Shown: positions 18,715 to 27,299 of the stretch, in pieces
Position numbering within the stretch: position 1 is the first letter of the stretch
Layout: the number at the start of each line of letters is the position of its first letter
NCBI RefSeq assembly: GCF_004340945.1
Contig: NZ_SLYD01000003.1
Coordinates: 310,001 to 374,000 of the forward strand
DNA from: Sphingomonas sp. PP-F2F-A104-K0414
GTDB lineage: Bacteria > Pseudomonadota > Alphaproteobacteria > Sphingomonadales > Sphingomonadaceae
Length of the DNA: 64,000 nucleotides
Direction of reading: 5' to 3'
Notes under the pieces: generated by a model
Databases searched by the model: none
What the model was told of the DNA's origin: nothing
What the model saw: the letters and a program-made list of their open reading frames with translations, nothing else
Translations under genes and position numbers: made by a program

Positions 18715-19170
18715 ATGCGCGGACAGGTTTTAGGCGTCGATCCCCGCACGGGCGAAGGCATCGTCGCGGGGCAGGACGGGCAACGCTACCGCTTCGCGCC
18801 GGAGGATTGGGCGCATCGCGGCGAACCGGCGATCGGCATCGAAGTCGATTTCGAAGCCGCCAACGATCGCGCGCTCAGTGTCTTCCCGATGCCGACCGAG
18901 CCTGGCCCGCGTCGCGCGGTGCCGCCAGCCGCTGTCGTCCCGGCAAACGACCGCAACAAATATGTCGCTGCGGTGATGGCGTTCGTGATCGGCACTCTAG
19001 GCATCCACCGCTTCTACCTTGGCAGGACGGGCTCGGGAATCATCATGCTTGTGCTGACGATCACCGTGGTCGGCCTCGTGATCAGTGCACCCTGGGCGCT
19101 GATCGACATGATCCGGTATCTGATGATGTCCGACGAGGAATTCGCGGCGCGGTATCCGCGCACGCGGTAG
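18715..19170 (+). CDS. TM2-domain membrane protein with N-terminal OB-like domain
   Basis: 151 aa. Residues 1-60 (MRGQVLGVDPRTGEGIVAG...) have the look of a small cold-shock-like beta domain. Residues 80-140 form a TM2 domain: two hydrophobic helices joined around LGIHRFYLGRTGSG, the typical GxHRFYLG signature, followed by a short cytoplasmic tail ending YPRTR. Family function is unknown; the architecture is common in proteobacteria. Monocistronic between repeats. Confidence 0.85.
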   Translation: MRGQVLGVDPRTGEGIVAGQDGQRYRFAPEDWAHRGEPAIGIEVDFEAANDRALSVFPMPTEPGPRRAVPPAAVVPANDRNKYVAAVMAFVIGTLGIHRFYLGRTGSGIIMLVLTITVVGLVISAPWALIDMIRYLMMSDEEFAARYPRTR

Positions 19171-19204
19171 CCGCCGTCGATCTGGTGAATCAGACGCCGT
19201 CTGA

Positions 19205-19328
19205 TCCTCCCCCGCCAGGGGGAGGTGGCCGGCTCTTGCCGGACGGAGGGGGAGGTAAGCGATAACCTCGGCTCCGTGTCCTCCCCCTCCGTCACCTTCG
19301 GCGACACCTCCCCCGTGCGGGGGAGGAT
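19205..19328. repeat. inverted intergenic repeat, family F
   Basis: Left end ATCCTCCCCCGCCAGGGGGAGGT, right end ACCTCCCCCGTGCGGGGGAGGAT, with an inner CTTGCCGGACGGAGGGGGAGG / CCTCCCCCTCCGTCACC pair. It is closest to the copy at 27607. Confidence 0.85.
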
Positions 19329-19342
19329 CGATAGAGCCGCCA

Positions 19343-19606
19343 TCACTTGGTGCGAATGACGACGCCGCGTGCGCTCCACTCGGACCGGGTCTCGCAGATC
19401 GTCTCGGGCAGCGTCTTGTCCGCCTTGCGACCCAGAATAGTGCGCGGCATGCAGACGCGGCTGGTGTCGTCCTTGAAGACGCTCGCGGGCATGGTGACGG
19501 AAATCGGCTTGTCACCGGCCGCGAATGCGGGAGCGGAGGCGCCACCTAGCATGACGATGCTCGCTACCAGAAGAGCGGCAGGGCGGAACGAGAGGGACTG
19601 GAACAT
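19343..19606 (-). CDS. small exported hypothetical protein (87 aa)
   Basis: Start placed at 19606 (MFQSLSFRPAALL), where a clear signal peptide follows, cleaved near AFAA. The mature part of about 55 residues contains two Cys (RVCMPR, ETICET), likely a disulfide, and ends ARGVVIRTK. A longer frame upstream adds 13 residues without signal character. No family recognised. Small Cys-pair secreted proteins of this kind recur in sphingomonads. Confidence 0.65.
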   Translation of the reverse strand: MFQSLSFRPAALLVASIVMLGGASAPAFAAGDKPISVTMPASVFKDDTSRVCMPRTILGRKADKTLPETICETRSEWSARGVVIRTK

Positions 19607-19834
19607 GGAATGCCTTTCACAGAGAATGACGCCGAACTGCGCCATGACTGTGTCACTGCATTAATGATGCCAAACACCTAAGCGCCTGGGATTGCGTTAT
19701 TTAATTGGAATAGTCAGATTTCTGACAAGGCTAGCGAGCCGAAATGCAGGGTAGGCCACCAGATATTAGCGGATCTCGCGCTGCTCCTCTGGCCTAGCCG
19801 CGCCCCCTTGGAAGGGGGCGGGCGGGCCGATGGA

Positions 19835-19921
19835 TCAGAAGGCGGTGATGACCACCCCGACCACCAGCGCTTGAGCCGCGATCGCCAGCATGGTGCTGGT
19901 CACGGTTTCGAACATGCGCAT
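19835..19921 (-). CDS. possible 28-aa hydrophobic small protein
   Basis: MRMFETVTST followed by a continuous hydrophobic helix (MLAIAAQALVVGVVITAF) to the stop, so a single-pass membrane miniprotein. A GGAG lies 8-11 bases before the ATG at 19921. The GC hairpin at 19801-19820 follows the stop and could terminate it. A longer frame to 20062 exists but lacks coding character. It is supported only by RBS, hairpin and composition. Confidence 0.4.
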   Translation of the reverse strand: MRMFETVTSTMLAIAAQALVVGVVITAF

Positions 19922-20063
19922 GGGTAGGTCTCCGATGCCGGAAACATATCCGGCAAGGGCGATATGGCTATAGTTGCGCGTTGTCGCAATTTTGTAACAC
20001 GTAATCGCAATTGCGTTGCGTGCATTCGGCGCAGTTTTTGACGGTCCACCGTCCAACTCCACT

Positions 20064-20146
20064 CGTCATCCTGACGAAAGTCAGGACCCAGAGCCAAGCA
20101 GGACGGCGTTTTGTTACTCTGAATCCTGACTTTCGTCAGGATGACG
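20064..20146. repeat. inverted repeat, family A
   Basis: Arms CGTCATCCTGACGAAAGTCAGGA and its complement at the two ends, with diverged centre (ACCCAGAGCCA / TACTCTGAA). Located just downstream of purB. Confidence 0.88.
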
Positions 20147-20153
20147 AGGGGAA

Positions 20154-21452
20154 TCAGGCCGCGCCGAACACTCGCGCGAAGATTGTGTCGACGTGCTTCA
20201 GATGATAGCCGAGGTCGAACTTGTCCTCGAGTTCGGCATCCGACAGCGTTACTTCGGGATCCGCCTTCAGCAGTTCGAGCAGCGACAGCGCGCCATCCGA
20301 GTCCCACACCTTCATCGCGTTGCGCTGGACGAGGCGATACGCGTCCTCGCGGCTCACGCCCGCCTGCGTCAACGCCAGCAGCACACGCTGCGAATGGACG
20401 AGGCCGCCCATCTTGTTGAGATTCTTCAACATCCGCTCGGGATAGACGACCAGTTTGTCCATCACCCCGGTCAGCCGTGCGAGCGCGAAGTCGAGCGTGA
20501 TCGTCGCGTCCGGCCCGATGTACCGCTCGACCGACGAGTGCGAGATGTCGCGCTCATGCCACAGGGCGACGTTCTCCAGCGCTGGGGTGACGTAGCCGCG
20601 CACCATCCGGGCGAGCCCGGTGAGGTTCTCGGTTAGCACCGGATTGCGCTTGTGCGGCATCGCCGACGAGCCCTTCTGGCCGGGCGAGAAGAACTCCTCC
20701 GCCTCGAGTACTTCGGTACGCTGCAGATGGCGCACTTCGGTCGCGAGCCGCTCGATCGAGCTGGCGATCACGCCCAGCGTCGCGAAGAACATCGCGTGGC
20801 GATCGCGCGGGATGACCTGCGTCGAGACGGGCTCGACCGACAGCCCGAGCTTGCCCGCGACATAGTCCTCGACGAACGGGTCGATGTTGGCGAACGTGCC
20901 GACCGCGCCCGAGATCGCACAGGTCGCGACGTCCTCGCGCGCCGCCACCAGCCGCGCCCGGTTGCGGGCGAACTCGGCATGCGCCTGCGCGAGCTTCAGC
21001 CCGAACGTCACCGGCTCGGCGTGGATGCCGTGGCTGCGACCGATCGTCGGCGTCATCTTGTGCTCGCGCGCGCGGCGTTCGAGTACTACCAGCAGCGCAT
21101 CGAGATCGGCGATCAGGACGTCGCTCGCCTTCGCCAGCTGTACCGCGAGGCAGGTGTCGAGCACGTCCGACGAGGTCATGCCCTGGTGCATGAAGCGCGC
21201 TTCCGGGCCGACATGCTCGGCGACGTTGGTCAGGAAGGCGATGACGTCGTGCTTGGTCTCGCGCTCGATCTCGTCGATCCGGTCGACCTCGAACGCGCCC
21301 TTTTCCCAGATCGCGGCGGCGGCTTCCTTGGGCACGACGCGCAGTTCGGCGAGCGCGTCGGTGGCGTGCGCCTCGATCTCGAACCAGATCTTGAAGCGCG
21401 CTTCGGGCGTCCAGATCGCGACCATGTCGGGGCGGGAATAGCGGGGGACCAT
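20154..21452 (-). CDS. purB: adenylosuccinate lyase
   Basis: 432 aa. Catalyses two fumarate-releasing steps of purine synthesis (SAICAR to AICAR, and adenylosuccinate to AMP). The fumarase/aspartase superfamily signature is GSSAMPHKRNP with the catalytic Ser loop. Other family segments are the N-terminal MVPRYSRPDMVAIWTPEARF, HQGMTSSDVLDT and GRSHGIHAEPVTFG. Length and N-terminus match the short bacterial PurB class. Single gene, no purine partner nearby. Confidence 0.97.
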   Translation of the reverse strand: MVPRYSRPDMVAIWTPEARFKIWFEIEAHATDALAELRVVPKEAAAAIWEKGAFEVDRIDEIERETKHDVIAFLTNVAEHVGPEARFMHQGMTSSDVLDTCLAVQLAKASDVLIADLDALLVVLERRAREHKMTPTIGRSHGIHAEPVTFGLKLAQAHAEFARNRARLVAAREDVATCAISGAVGTFANIDPFVEDYVAGKLGLSVEPVSTQVIPRDRHAMFFATLGVIASSIERLATEVRHLQRTEVLEAEEFFSPGQKGSSAMPHKRNPVLTENLTGLARMVRGYVTPALENVALWHERDISHSSVERYIGPDATITLDFALARLTGVMDKLVVYPERMLKNLNKMGGLVHSQRVLLALTQAGVSREDAYRLVQRNAMKVWDSDGALSLLELLKADPEVTLSDAELEDKFDLGYHLKHVDTIFARVFGAA

Positions 21453-21671
21453 GGGTTTCCTCGGGGCTGGTGAATGGCACGGTTCGTCGCGTGCTCCCCT
21501 CGGGAGACGCCTGCGGAGCGCCTAGCAGGCCATCGACGGGGGTACAAACGGCAATGCGTTCGGCCTATATCCGTTGCTGGCGATCATCGTTTTGCAGCAT
21601 TCGATCAGTATCGATGAGGATGTAGCGGTGATGATCGAGTAAAGATTTCGAAGTATCGATGGAGAATGGCA

Positions 21672-22112
21672 ATGCTTAAATATGCTCTGCTCGCAGCGAC
21701 GATGACGATTGCTGCACCAGCTCTCGCGCAAACCACCGCGACATCGCCGCAGACTGCGCCGACCGCCATGCCGGGCTCGGCCGATCCTTCGATGTCGCCC
21801 GCCCAGACCGCGCCGAGCCAAACTTCCGCACCCGCGCAAACCGCTGAGGCAACGCAGCCCGCGAGCGGCACTCAGGTCGCGCAGGTCGTCGACACGGAAT
21901 TCCCGACCTACGACACGAATAAAGACGGCAAGCTCAGCACGGTTGAGTTCGCCGCATGGATGGTCGCGCTGAAGACCAAGACCGATCCGACCACCAAAGC
22001 GACCGCGCCCGAAACCAAGAAATGGGTCGCTGCCGCGTTCGCACAGGCCGATATCGACAAGAACAAGTCGCTGTCGAAGCCGGAACTGACCAGCTTCCTA
22101 TCGCAGGGCTGA
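21672..22112 (+). CDS. secreted EF-hand domain protein
   Basis: 146 aa from the ATG at 21672. This start is preferred because GGAG lies 7 bases upstream, whereas the in-frame ATG at 21666 is only one base from it. The signal peptide (LKYALLAATMTIAAPALAQ) is followed by about 50 residues of Thr/Ala/Pro/Gln low complexity, then two EF-hands: DTNKDGKLSTVE and DIDKNKSLSKPE. Probably a periplasmic or extracellular calcium-binding protein. It is unrelated in layout to the three-hand protein at 3992. A strong terminator follows. Confidence 0.85.
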   Translation: MLKYALLAATMTIAAPALAQTTATSPQTAPTAMPGSADPSMSPAQTAPSQTSAPAQTAEATQPASGTQVAQVVDTEFPTYDTNKDGKLSTVEFAAWMVALKTKTDPTTKATAPETKKWVAAAFAQADIDKNKSLSKPELTSFLSQG

Positions 22113-22140
22113 TCGTCCGCTTCCGGATCTACGTCAAAGA

Positions 22141-22170
22141 AAAGGCCGCTGGGTTCGCCCGGCGGCCTTT
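22141..22170 (+). terminator. hairpin with TTCG tetraloop after EF-hand gene
   Basis: AAAGGCCGCTGGG (22141-22153) pairs with CCCGGCGGCCTTT (22158-22170) around TTCG, 13 bp including one G-T pair, 28 bases after the stop codon. Typical intrinsic terminator shape; T-run limited to the three bases of the stem. Confidence 0.8.
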
Positions 22171-22182
22171 CGCTTATCGGGC

Positions 22183-22308
22183 TCAGATCGCGCCGGTCCG
22201 CATGATCGACAGGAACCGCACGCGGACCTGATCCGAGGCGCGTGACATCAGACGCTGCATCCGGATATCGTAGACATCGACGGCATCGATCGTGCGCCGA
22301 TGCGCCAT
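22183..22308 (-). CDS. possible small basic protein (41 aa)
   Basis: Frame MAHRRTIDAVDVYDIR...RVRFLSIMRTGAI, Arg-rich. The same frame stays open upstream past 22450 and reads protein-like (QRSYVVLNYDIQSALPSSS), but contains no ATG and only one GTG, so the true start is unclear. No good ribosome-binding site. It could be a degraded or unusual-start gene following the 70-aa gene. The rest of 22186-22457 shows nothing else. Confidence 0.3.
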   Translation of the reverse strand: MAHRRTIDAVDVYDIRMQRLMSRASDQVRVRFLSIMRTGAI

Positions 22309-22457
22309 CGACCAGCGGGCATCGGCTGATTGGACAAAAATCCCCACGCACGCCGACTGATATGGCCCTTGTTTGGCCTTGGACGAGGATGGCAGAGCGG
22401 ATTGGATGTCGTAATTCAGTACGACATAGGACCGCTGGCCCGAAGATAACGCGACGG

Positions 22458-22670
22458 TCAGCCAGCCTTGCGCGCTGCATGTTCCTTGTCGGCCAGGGTC
22501 ATCGTCAAAATCTGGCCCTGCGCTTCGACCGCCGCTTCGAGAAGCCGGTCGGATGTCTCGACTGCCGCATCGGGTGTCAACGACACCGCGACGCCGTCCG
22601 GCCCATCGACCAGGACCTGCCCGTGTTCCGCGGTCACGGTCGAGGGTTCGTCGTGTAACTTGTTGTCCAC
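22458..22670 (-). CDS. small hypothetical protein (70 aa)
   Basis: MDNKLHDEPSTVTAEHGQ..., acidic N-terminal half, then a predicted helix (VETSDRLLEAAVEAQGQIL) and a basic end (KEHAARKAG). No signal, membrane segment or known motif. The two halves GPDGVAVSLTPDAA and the helix suggest a small folded unit. Located about 70 bases downstream of radC in the same direction, possibly a short operon tail. Not recognised. Confidence 0.55.
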   Translation of the reverse strand: MDNKLHDEPSTVTAEHGQVLVDGPDGVAVSLTPDAAVETSDRLLEAAVEAQGQILTMTLADKEHAARKAG

Positions 22671-22742
22671 ATAAAATTCCTTTGGGTGGACAACGAAGGC
22701 GCGGGGGAAACGTCCCGCCTTTCCCGAAACTATCTAGTTGCG

Positions 22743-23435
22743 TCAGATTAATCCCTGGGCACGCAGGCTGACATGGCCGCCGGTGCCCATCACGATATGG
22801 TCATGGACGGTGATGCCGAGCCGCTTGCCCGCCTCGGCAATGGTCCGCGTGATGTCGATGTCGGCGCGGCTGGGGGAGGGGGCTCCGCTCGGGTGGTTGT
22901 GGACGAGGATGATCGAGGCCGAGCCAAGGTCGATCGCGCGGCGGATGACTTCGCGGACATACACCGCGGCCTGGTCGATCGAGCCCTTGCTCATCACCTC
23001 GTCGCGGATCAGCATGTTCTTCGTGTTGAGATGCAGCACGCGGAACCGCTCGATCGCGTGGTGCGCCATGTCGGCGCGTAGATAGTCGAGCAGCGCCTGC
23101 CAGTTGGCGAGCACCGGGCGGTCGCTGACGTGCGATTGCAGCAGGCGGATCGCGGCGGCGTGCGCGATCTTGATCGCTGCGGTCGAGATGTCGCCCATGC
23201 CCTTTACCCGGCCGAGCGCCTCGGCATCCGCGGTGAGGACTCCGCCGATACCGCCAAACTCGCGCATCAAGGCCTTGGCGAGCGCCTTGGTGTCGCCGCG
23301 CGGAATCGCGATCGCGAGCAGATATTCGATGAGTTCGTGGTCGAGCAATGCGTCGCTACCGCCTTCGAACAGGCGTTTGCGGAGGCGGCCCCGATGGCCC
23401 TTCAGATCGTCGATCTCGTCGTCCGGTTCGGCCAT
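22743..23435 (-). CDS. radC: RadC family protein (JAMM/MPN+ domain)
   Basis: 230 aa. N-terminal helix-hairpin-helix region (LGRVKGMGDISTAAIK), then the JAB domain with the zinc motif HNHPSGAPSPSRAD, i.e. HxHxSGxxxPSxxD. RadC was once linked to repair and recombination, but its activity remains uncertain; the JAMM residues suggest a metal-dependent hydrolase. Here it is a stand-alone chromosomal copy, not next to coaBC or rpmB as in enterobacteria. Confidence 0.93.
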   Translation of the reverse strand: MAEPDDEIDDLKGHRGRLRKRLFEGGSDALLDHELIEYLLAIAIPRGDTKALAKALMREFGGIGGVLTADAEALGRVKGMGDISTAAIKIAHAAAIRLLQSHVSDRPVLANWQALLDYLRADMAHHAIERFRVLHLNTKNMLIRDEVMSKGSIDQAAVYVREVIRRAIDLGSASIILVHNHPSGAPSPSRADIDITRTIAEAGKRLGITVHDHIVMGTGGHVSLRAQGLI

Positions 23436-23521
23436 ATCGTGAAGCTAGCACATCCGCGCGCAATTGCATGACGCCCCCGCACCCGCCTATGCAGGGGGCC
23501 GGAGCGTGGCGGAGTGAGTAA

Positions 23522-26500
23522 GTGAGCGAGACGAGCGAGACGGGGGCTGACCCCGGGGCCGACCCTCGCCGCCCTGCGACGGCCCGCCGCGTTGCGCTGG
23601 TGATCGCGCTGCTCCTGCTCGCCGGACTGGTCGTGCTTTGGCTGGTGAGGAAGCCAATCGCCGAGGGGTTCATCGATCGTGAGCTCGCCAAGGCCGGCGT
23701 GCCTGCGCGCTATGACATCGCCGACCTCGCGCTGGGTGGCCAGCGGCTGACCAATGTCGTGATCGGCGATCCGGCGCATCCCGATCTGGTCGCCGACTGG
23801 GTCGAGACGCGGACTGGCGTCGGGTTGTCGGGACCGTATCTGGAGGGCGTGCGCGCGGGGAAGGTGCGGCTGCGCGGTCGGCTGATCGACGGTAAGGTCT
23901 CGCTCGGTGCGATCGACAAGTTGCTGCCGGCCTCGTCGGGGAAGCCGTTTTCGCTGCCCGCGCTCGACGTGTCGGTGGCCGACGGGCGGATGCGGCTGGA
24001 GACTCCGCAAGGTGTCGTCGGCTTGAAGCTGGCAGGCTCTGGCAAACTTGACGACGGGTTCCGCGGCACGCTGGCGGCGATCAGCGAGCGGCTCGATGTC
24101 GGTGGGTGTGTGATCGACCGGCTGGCGGCGACGGTGAAACTGCGAATCGACGCAGCCAAGCCAACGATAACCGGGCCGGTACGCGTGTCGCGGCTCGCCT
24201 GCGGCACGACGCAGGCGGCGCGGATCGTGGCCGATCTCGACGTCGGCCTCTCTGCCGCGCTCGATCGCTGGCAGGGCAAGGCTACGCTCGAGACTGGCGC
24301 GGTACGAACACCGGGTGCGACTTTGGCCGGTGTTGTGGGCACGATCGACTTCACCGGAACCGCGGCGGCGACCGGCGGCAAGGCGGACATCGCCGCCGAT
24401 ACGGTTCGCACCACCGAAGGCGGCGCGCGCCGGGTTACGCTTGCCGGCACCTACCGGATCGGCAAGCAGATCGCGTTCGACGGGCGTGTTCAGGCGAGCA
24501 GCGCCACAATGGCGCAGAAGCGACTCGCGGGACTGGCTGGGATCGGCGGTGCGGCCGCTGGGACCCCCGTAGCACCGTTGGCAACGGCGATCACGCAGGC
24601 GGTCCAGAAGGCCGGCCGCGGATTTGCTGCGGACACCGACCTGCACGTGCAGATCGACGGCGGACGCGGCAAGGCGGTGCTGTCCCGTCTCACGCTTGCG
24701 TCTGCCAGCGGTGCGCGCGTGGCGCTCAGCGGCGGGAGCGGGGTCGCGTTCGGCTGGCCGAATGACGGCGTACGGCTCGACACAGTTCTCGGGATGCGCG
24801 GCGGCGGCCTGCCCGAGGCGCGTATCTCGCTCGCGCAGGCGAAACCCGGCTCGGCGATCCGTGGCGTCGCCACCATCGCGCCTTATGCGGCGGGTGGCGC
24901 AAGTCTGGCGCTCACCCCCGTCACTTTCAGCGCGACGCCGGGCGGGGCGACCTCGATCGCGACGCGAGTCACGCTCGGGGGACCGATCGGTGCGGGCGGT
25001 TCCGCCAACCGGGTCGATGGTCTGTCGATACCGGTTGCGGCGCTTTGGGACGGTCGCGGGCGGCTGGTCGTCAACACCGGTTGCGTGCCTTTGGCAGTCC
25101 AGCGCTTTGCGATCTCCGGCCTTGTGCTCGATCCGGCGCGGCTGACCTTGTGCCCGCTTGATGGCGCGCTGGTGCAGATCAACGGCGCGCGGGTCAGCGG
25201 CGGCGCGAAGATCGCCGCGGCCAAGCTGGGTGGGCGACTCGGCACTACCCCGATCACGCTCGCGACGGCGGGAGCGACCATGCGGCTGGCGGATCGCGGC
25301 TTTGCGATCGACGGCGTTCAGACCCGCATCGGCGCGCCCGAACGCATCACGAAACTCGATTTCGCCACTGTCACGGGCCGCATGACCGGGCAGGGCGTGG
25401 CGGGCGCGTTCACGGGCGGCTCGGGTCAGATTGCCAACGTGCCGCTGCTGCTCGGGGAGGCCGCCGGCGACTGGACGCTCGTCAATGGCGCGCTCAACCT
25501 CACTGGCGCGATGGGCGTATCCGATGCCGCGCCGACGCCGCGGTTCAAGCCGCTCGCCGCGCGCACCGTGACGCTCGCGCTGGTCAACGGCACGATCACC
25601 GCGGCGGGCACGCTGTTCGAGCCGACCACCAACACCAAGGTCGCCGACGTCACGCTGACCCACGCTCTCGGCGCCGGGGCAGGCAAGGCGGACCTGAACG
25701 TGCCCGCGATCGCTTTCGCCAAGGACAAGCTGCAACCCGACGCACTCACCCCGCTGACGTTCGGCGTGATCGCCGACGTCAACGGATCGGTCAGCGGCGA
25801 GGGGCATATCGCCTGGAACCCCGCTGGCGTGACCAGTACCGGCGTGTTCCGCACCGCTGGCACCGATCTCGCCGCCGCATTCGGCCCGGTCACCGGCATC
25901 GCTACCGAGATCCGCTTCACCGACCTACTCAACCTCCAGAGCGCGTCGGGGCAGGTGGCGACGATCCGCACGCTCAATCCCGGCATCCCGGTCACCGACG
26001 GCACGATCCGCTACCAGACGCTGCCCGGTGCGCGCGTGCAGGTCGAGGGTGGCTCCTGGCCGTTCGCGGGCGGATCGCTGACGCTCGACCCGACTTTGCT
26101 CGACTTCTCTGCGCCGAAGGAGCGCCGGATGACATTCCACATCGCCAACATGGCCGCCGACCAGTTCCTGCAGCAGTTCGATTTCAAGAACTTCGACGCG
26201 ACCGGGATCTTCGACGGGGTGCTGCCGATGATCTTCGACGAGAGCGGCGGCCGGATCGAAGGGGGCGACCTGCGCGTCCGGCCTGGTGGCGGCACGCTCG
26301 CCTATGTCGGCGACCTCAGCCAGAAGGATCTCGGCATCTGGGCGAATATCGCGTTCCAGGCGCTGAAGTCGCTGCGGTATCAGTCGTTGCGCGTCGGCAT
26401 GAACGGGCCGCTCGCGGGCGAGATGGTCACCGACGTGCGCTTTGCCGGGATCAGTCAGGGTGAGGGGGCGAAGTCGAACTTCATCGTCCGGCGGCTGCAG

Positions 26501-26689
26501 AAACTCCCGTTCGTGTTCAATATCCGGATCAAGGCGCCGTTCCGCGGGCTGCTCGATTCGGCGCAGAGCTTCTACGATCCGAAGCGGCTGATCCAGCGCA
26601 ACCTGCCGGCTTTGCTGCAACAGCACGCCGCGCCGCCACCTCCTAAACTTCCGACCATTCAGCCTCCCGCAAGCAGGATCGTGCCATGA
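23522..26689 (+). CDS. ydbH: YdbH-family AsmA-like intermembrane lipid-transfer protein
   Basis: 1055 aa. GTG start at 23522 with GGAG 7 bases upstream. A cytoplasmic N-terminus, one inner-membrane helix (VALVIALLLLAGLVVLWLV, about residues 24-42), then a roughly 1000-residue periplasmic beta-rich body of repeated short strands. The C-terminal region (FKNFDATGIFDGVLPMIF ... FVFNIRIKAPFRGL) is the family domain once labelled 'dicarboxylate transport'. In E. coli, YdbH works redundantly with TamB and YhdP to move phospholipid to the outer membrane. The next two genes are homologues of its partners YnbE and YdbL, which supports the assignment. Confidence 0.88.
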   Translation: MSETSETGADPGADPRRPATARRVALVIALLLLAGLVVLWLVRKPIAEGFIDRELAKAGVPARYDIADLALGGQRLTNVVIGDPAHPDLVADWVETRTGVGLSGPYLEGVRAGKVRLRGRLIDGKVSLGAIDKLLPASSGKPFSLPALDVSVADGRMRLETPQGVVGLKLAGSGKLDDGFRGTLAAISERLDVGGCVIDRLAATVKLRIDAAKPTITGPVRVSRLACGTTQAARIVADLDVGLSAALDRWQGKATLETGAVRTPGATLAGVVGTIDFTGTAAATGGKADIAADTVRTTEGGARRVTLAGTYRIGKQIAFDGRVQASSATMAQKRLAGLAGIGGAAAGTPVAPLATAITQAVQKAGRGFAADTDLHVQIDGGRGKAVLSRLTLASASGARVALSGGSGVAFGWPNDGVRLDTVLGMRGGGLPEARISLAQAKPGSAIRGVATIAPYAAGGASLALTPVTFSATPGGATSIATRVTLGGPIGAGGSANRVDGLSIPVAALWDGRGRLVVNTGCVPLAVQRFAISGLVLDPARLTLCPLDGALVQINGARVSGGAKIAAAKLGGRLGTTPITLATAGATMRLADRGFAIDGVQTRIGAPERITKLDFATVTGRMTGQGVAGAFTGGSGQIANVPLLLGEAAGDWTLVNGALNLTGAMGVSDAAPTPRFKPLAARTVTLALVNGTITAAGTLFEPTTNTKVADVTLTHALGAGAGKADLNVPAIAFAKDKLQPDALTPLTFGVIADVNGSVSGEGHIAWNPAGVTSTGVFRTAGTDLAAAFGPVTGIATEIRFTDLLNLQSASGQVATIRTLNPGIPVTDGTIRYQTLPGARVQVEGGSWPFAGGSLTLDPTLLDFSAPKERRMTFHIANMAADQFLQQFDFKNFDATGIFDGVLPMIFDESGGRIEGGDLRVRPGGGTLAYVGDLSQKDLGIWANIAFQALKSLRYQSLRVGMNGPLAGEMVTDVRFAGISQGEGAKSNFIVRRLQKLPFVFNIRIKAPFRGLLDSAQSFYDPKRLIQRNLPALLQQHAAPPPPKLPTIQPPASRIVP

Positions 26690-26913
26690 CCGAAACAGGA
26701 TTGAAGAAGCTGGAGCAAAGGCCGATCTTGCGCATGATGACGAGGACGATCGCGATTATCGGGCTGTTGGCCGCCCTGCCGGGCTGCATCAACGTGTCGG
26801 CGCCTGACAAGCCGATCGAGATCAACCTCAACATCAACGTCACGCAGGAAGTGGTCTATCGTCTCGATGGCGAGGCGAAATCGTTGATCCAGCAGAATCC
26901 GGGGATATTTTGA
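26686..26913 (+). CDS. ynbE: YnbE-like outer-membrane lipoprotein
   Basis: 75 aa with lipobox AALPGC (lipidated Cys34 counted from this start). The mature part is short and strand-like (IEINLNINVTQEVVYRL), matching YnbE, which stacks onto the end of YdbH as the outer-membrane end of the bridge. The ATG overlaps the ydbH stop (ATGA). An internal start at 26734 (MMTRTIAII) would give a more usual signal length and is a fair alternative. Confidence 0.85.
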   Translation: MTETGLKKLEQRPILRMMTRTIAIIGLLAALPGCINVSAPDKPIEINLNINVTQEVVYRLDGEAKSLIQQNPGIF

Positions 26914-26914
26914 T

Positions 26915-27292
26915 ATGAAGAAGGTCATTGCCATGATTGCCGCAGCCGCGGTTCTCGGCGGCCTTTCGGTGGCGGCGTCGGCGCAGCGCGATCCGGCCTA
27001 TGCCGCGGCGCGTGCCGGTGGCGAAGTCGGCGAGCAGCCCGACGGCTATCTCGGCCTGGTCGGGGCGGCGAGCGGCGATCTGCGCGCGCTGGTCAACAAC
27101 ATCAATATCCAGCGCAAGTCGGCGTATACCCAGAAAGCGCAGGCGAGTGGTGCGACGGTCGAGCAGCTCGCGTTTACCAGCGGGTGCAACCTGATCGCCG
27201 CGACGAACCCTGGCGAGAAGTACAAGACGCCCAACGGCGTATGGAAGACGCGCACCGCCGGCGCCCCGGAACGCGATTCGCGCTGCGTTTGA
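26915..27292 (+). CDS. ydbL: YdbL-like periplasmic protein (DUF1318)
   Basis: 125 aa with a signal peptide ending ASAQ. The mature part has the DUF1318 pattern: GEQPDGYLGLV, then IQRKSAYTQKAQASG and a C-terminal half with two Cys (SGCNLIAATNPGEKY, SRCV). One base separates it from ynbE. In E. coli, YdbL is proposed to control YnbE assembly on YdbH. The gene order ydbH-ynbE-ydbL is the same as there, so the complete module is present. Confidence 0.85.
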   Translation: MKKVIAMIAAAAVLGGLSVAASAQRDPAYAAARAGGEVGEQPDGYLGLVGAASGDLRALVNNINIQRKSAYTQKAQASGATVEQLAFTSGCNLIAATNPGEKYKTPNGVWKTRTAGAPERDSRCV

Positions 27293-27299
27293 GATAGTC

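Larger units (their letters stand above)
19607..20153. other. 547-base region with one possible tiny gene and a repeat
   Basis: Holds a GC hairpin (CGCCCCCTT-GG-AAGGGGGCG, 19801-19820), the 28-codon ORF at 19835-19921, and a family A repeat at 20064-20146. AT-richer bases 19660-19780 show no ORF or RNA signature that I can support. They may hold the promoter of the 87-aa gene. Confidence 0.6.

Noticed and set aside
23402..25807. 801-codon minus-strand frame opposite ydbH
   Set aside because: Arg-rich, no motif, and in conflict with the well-supported ydbH-ynbE-ydbL operon.
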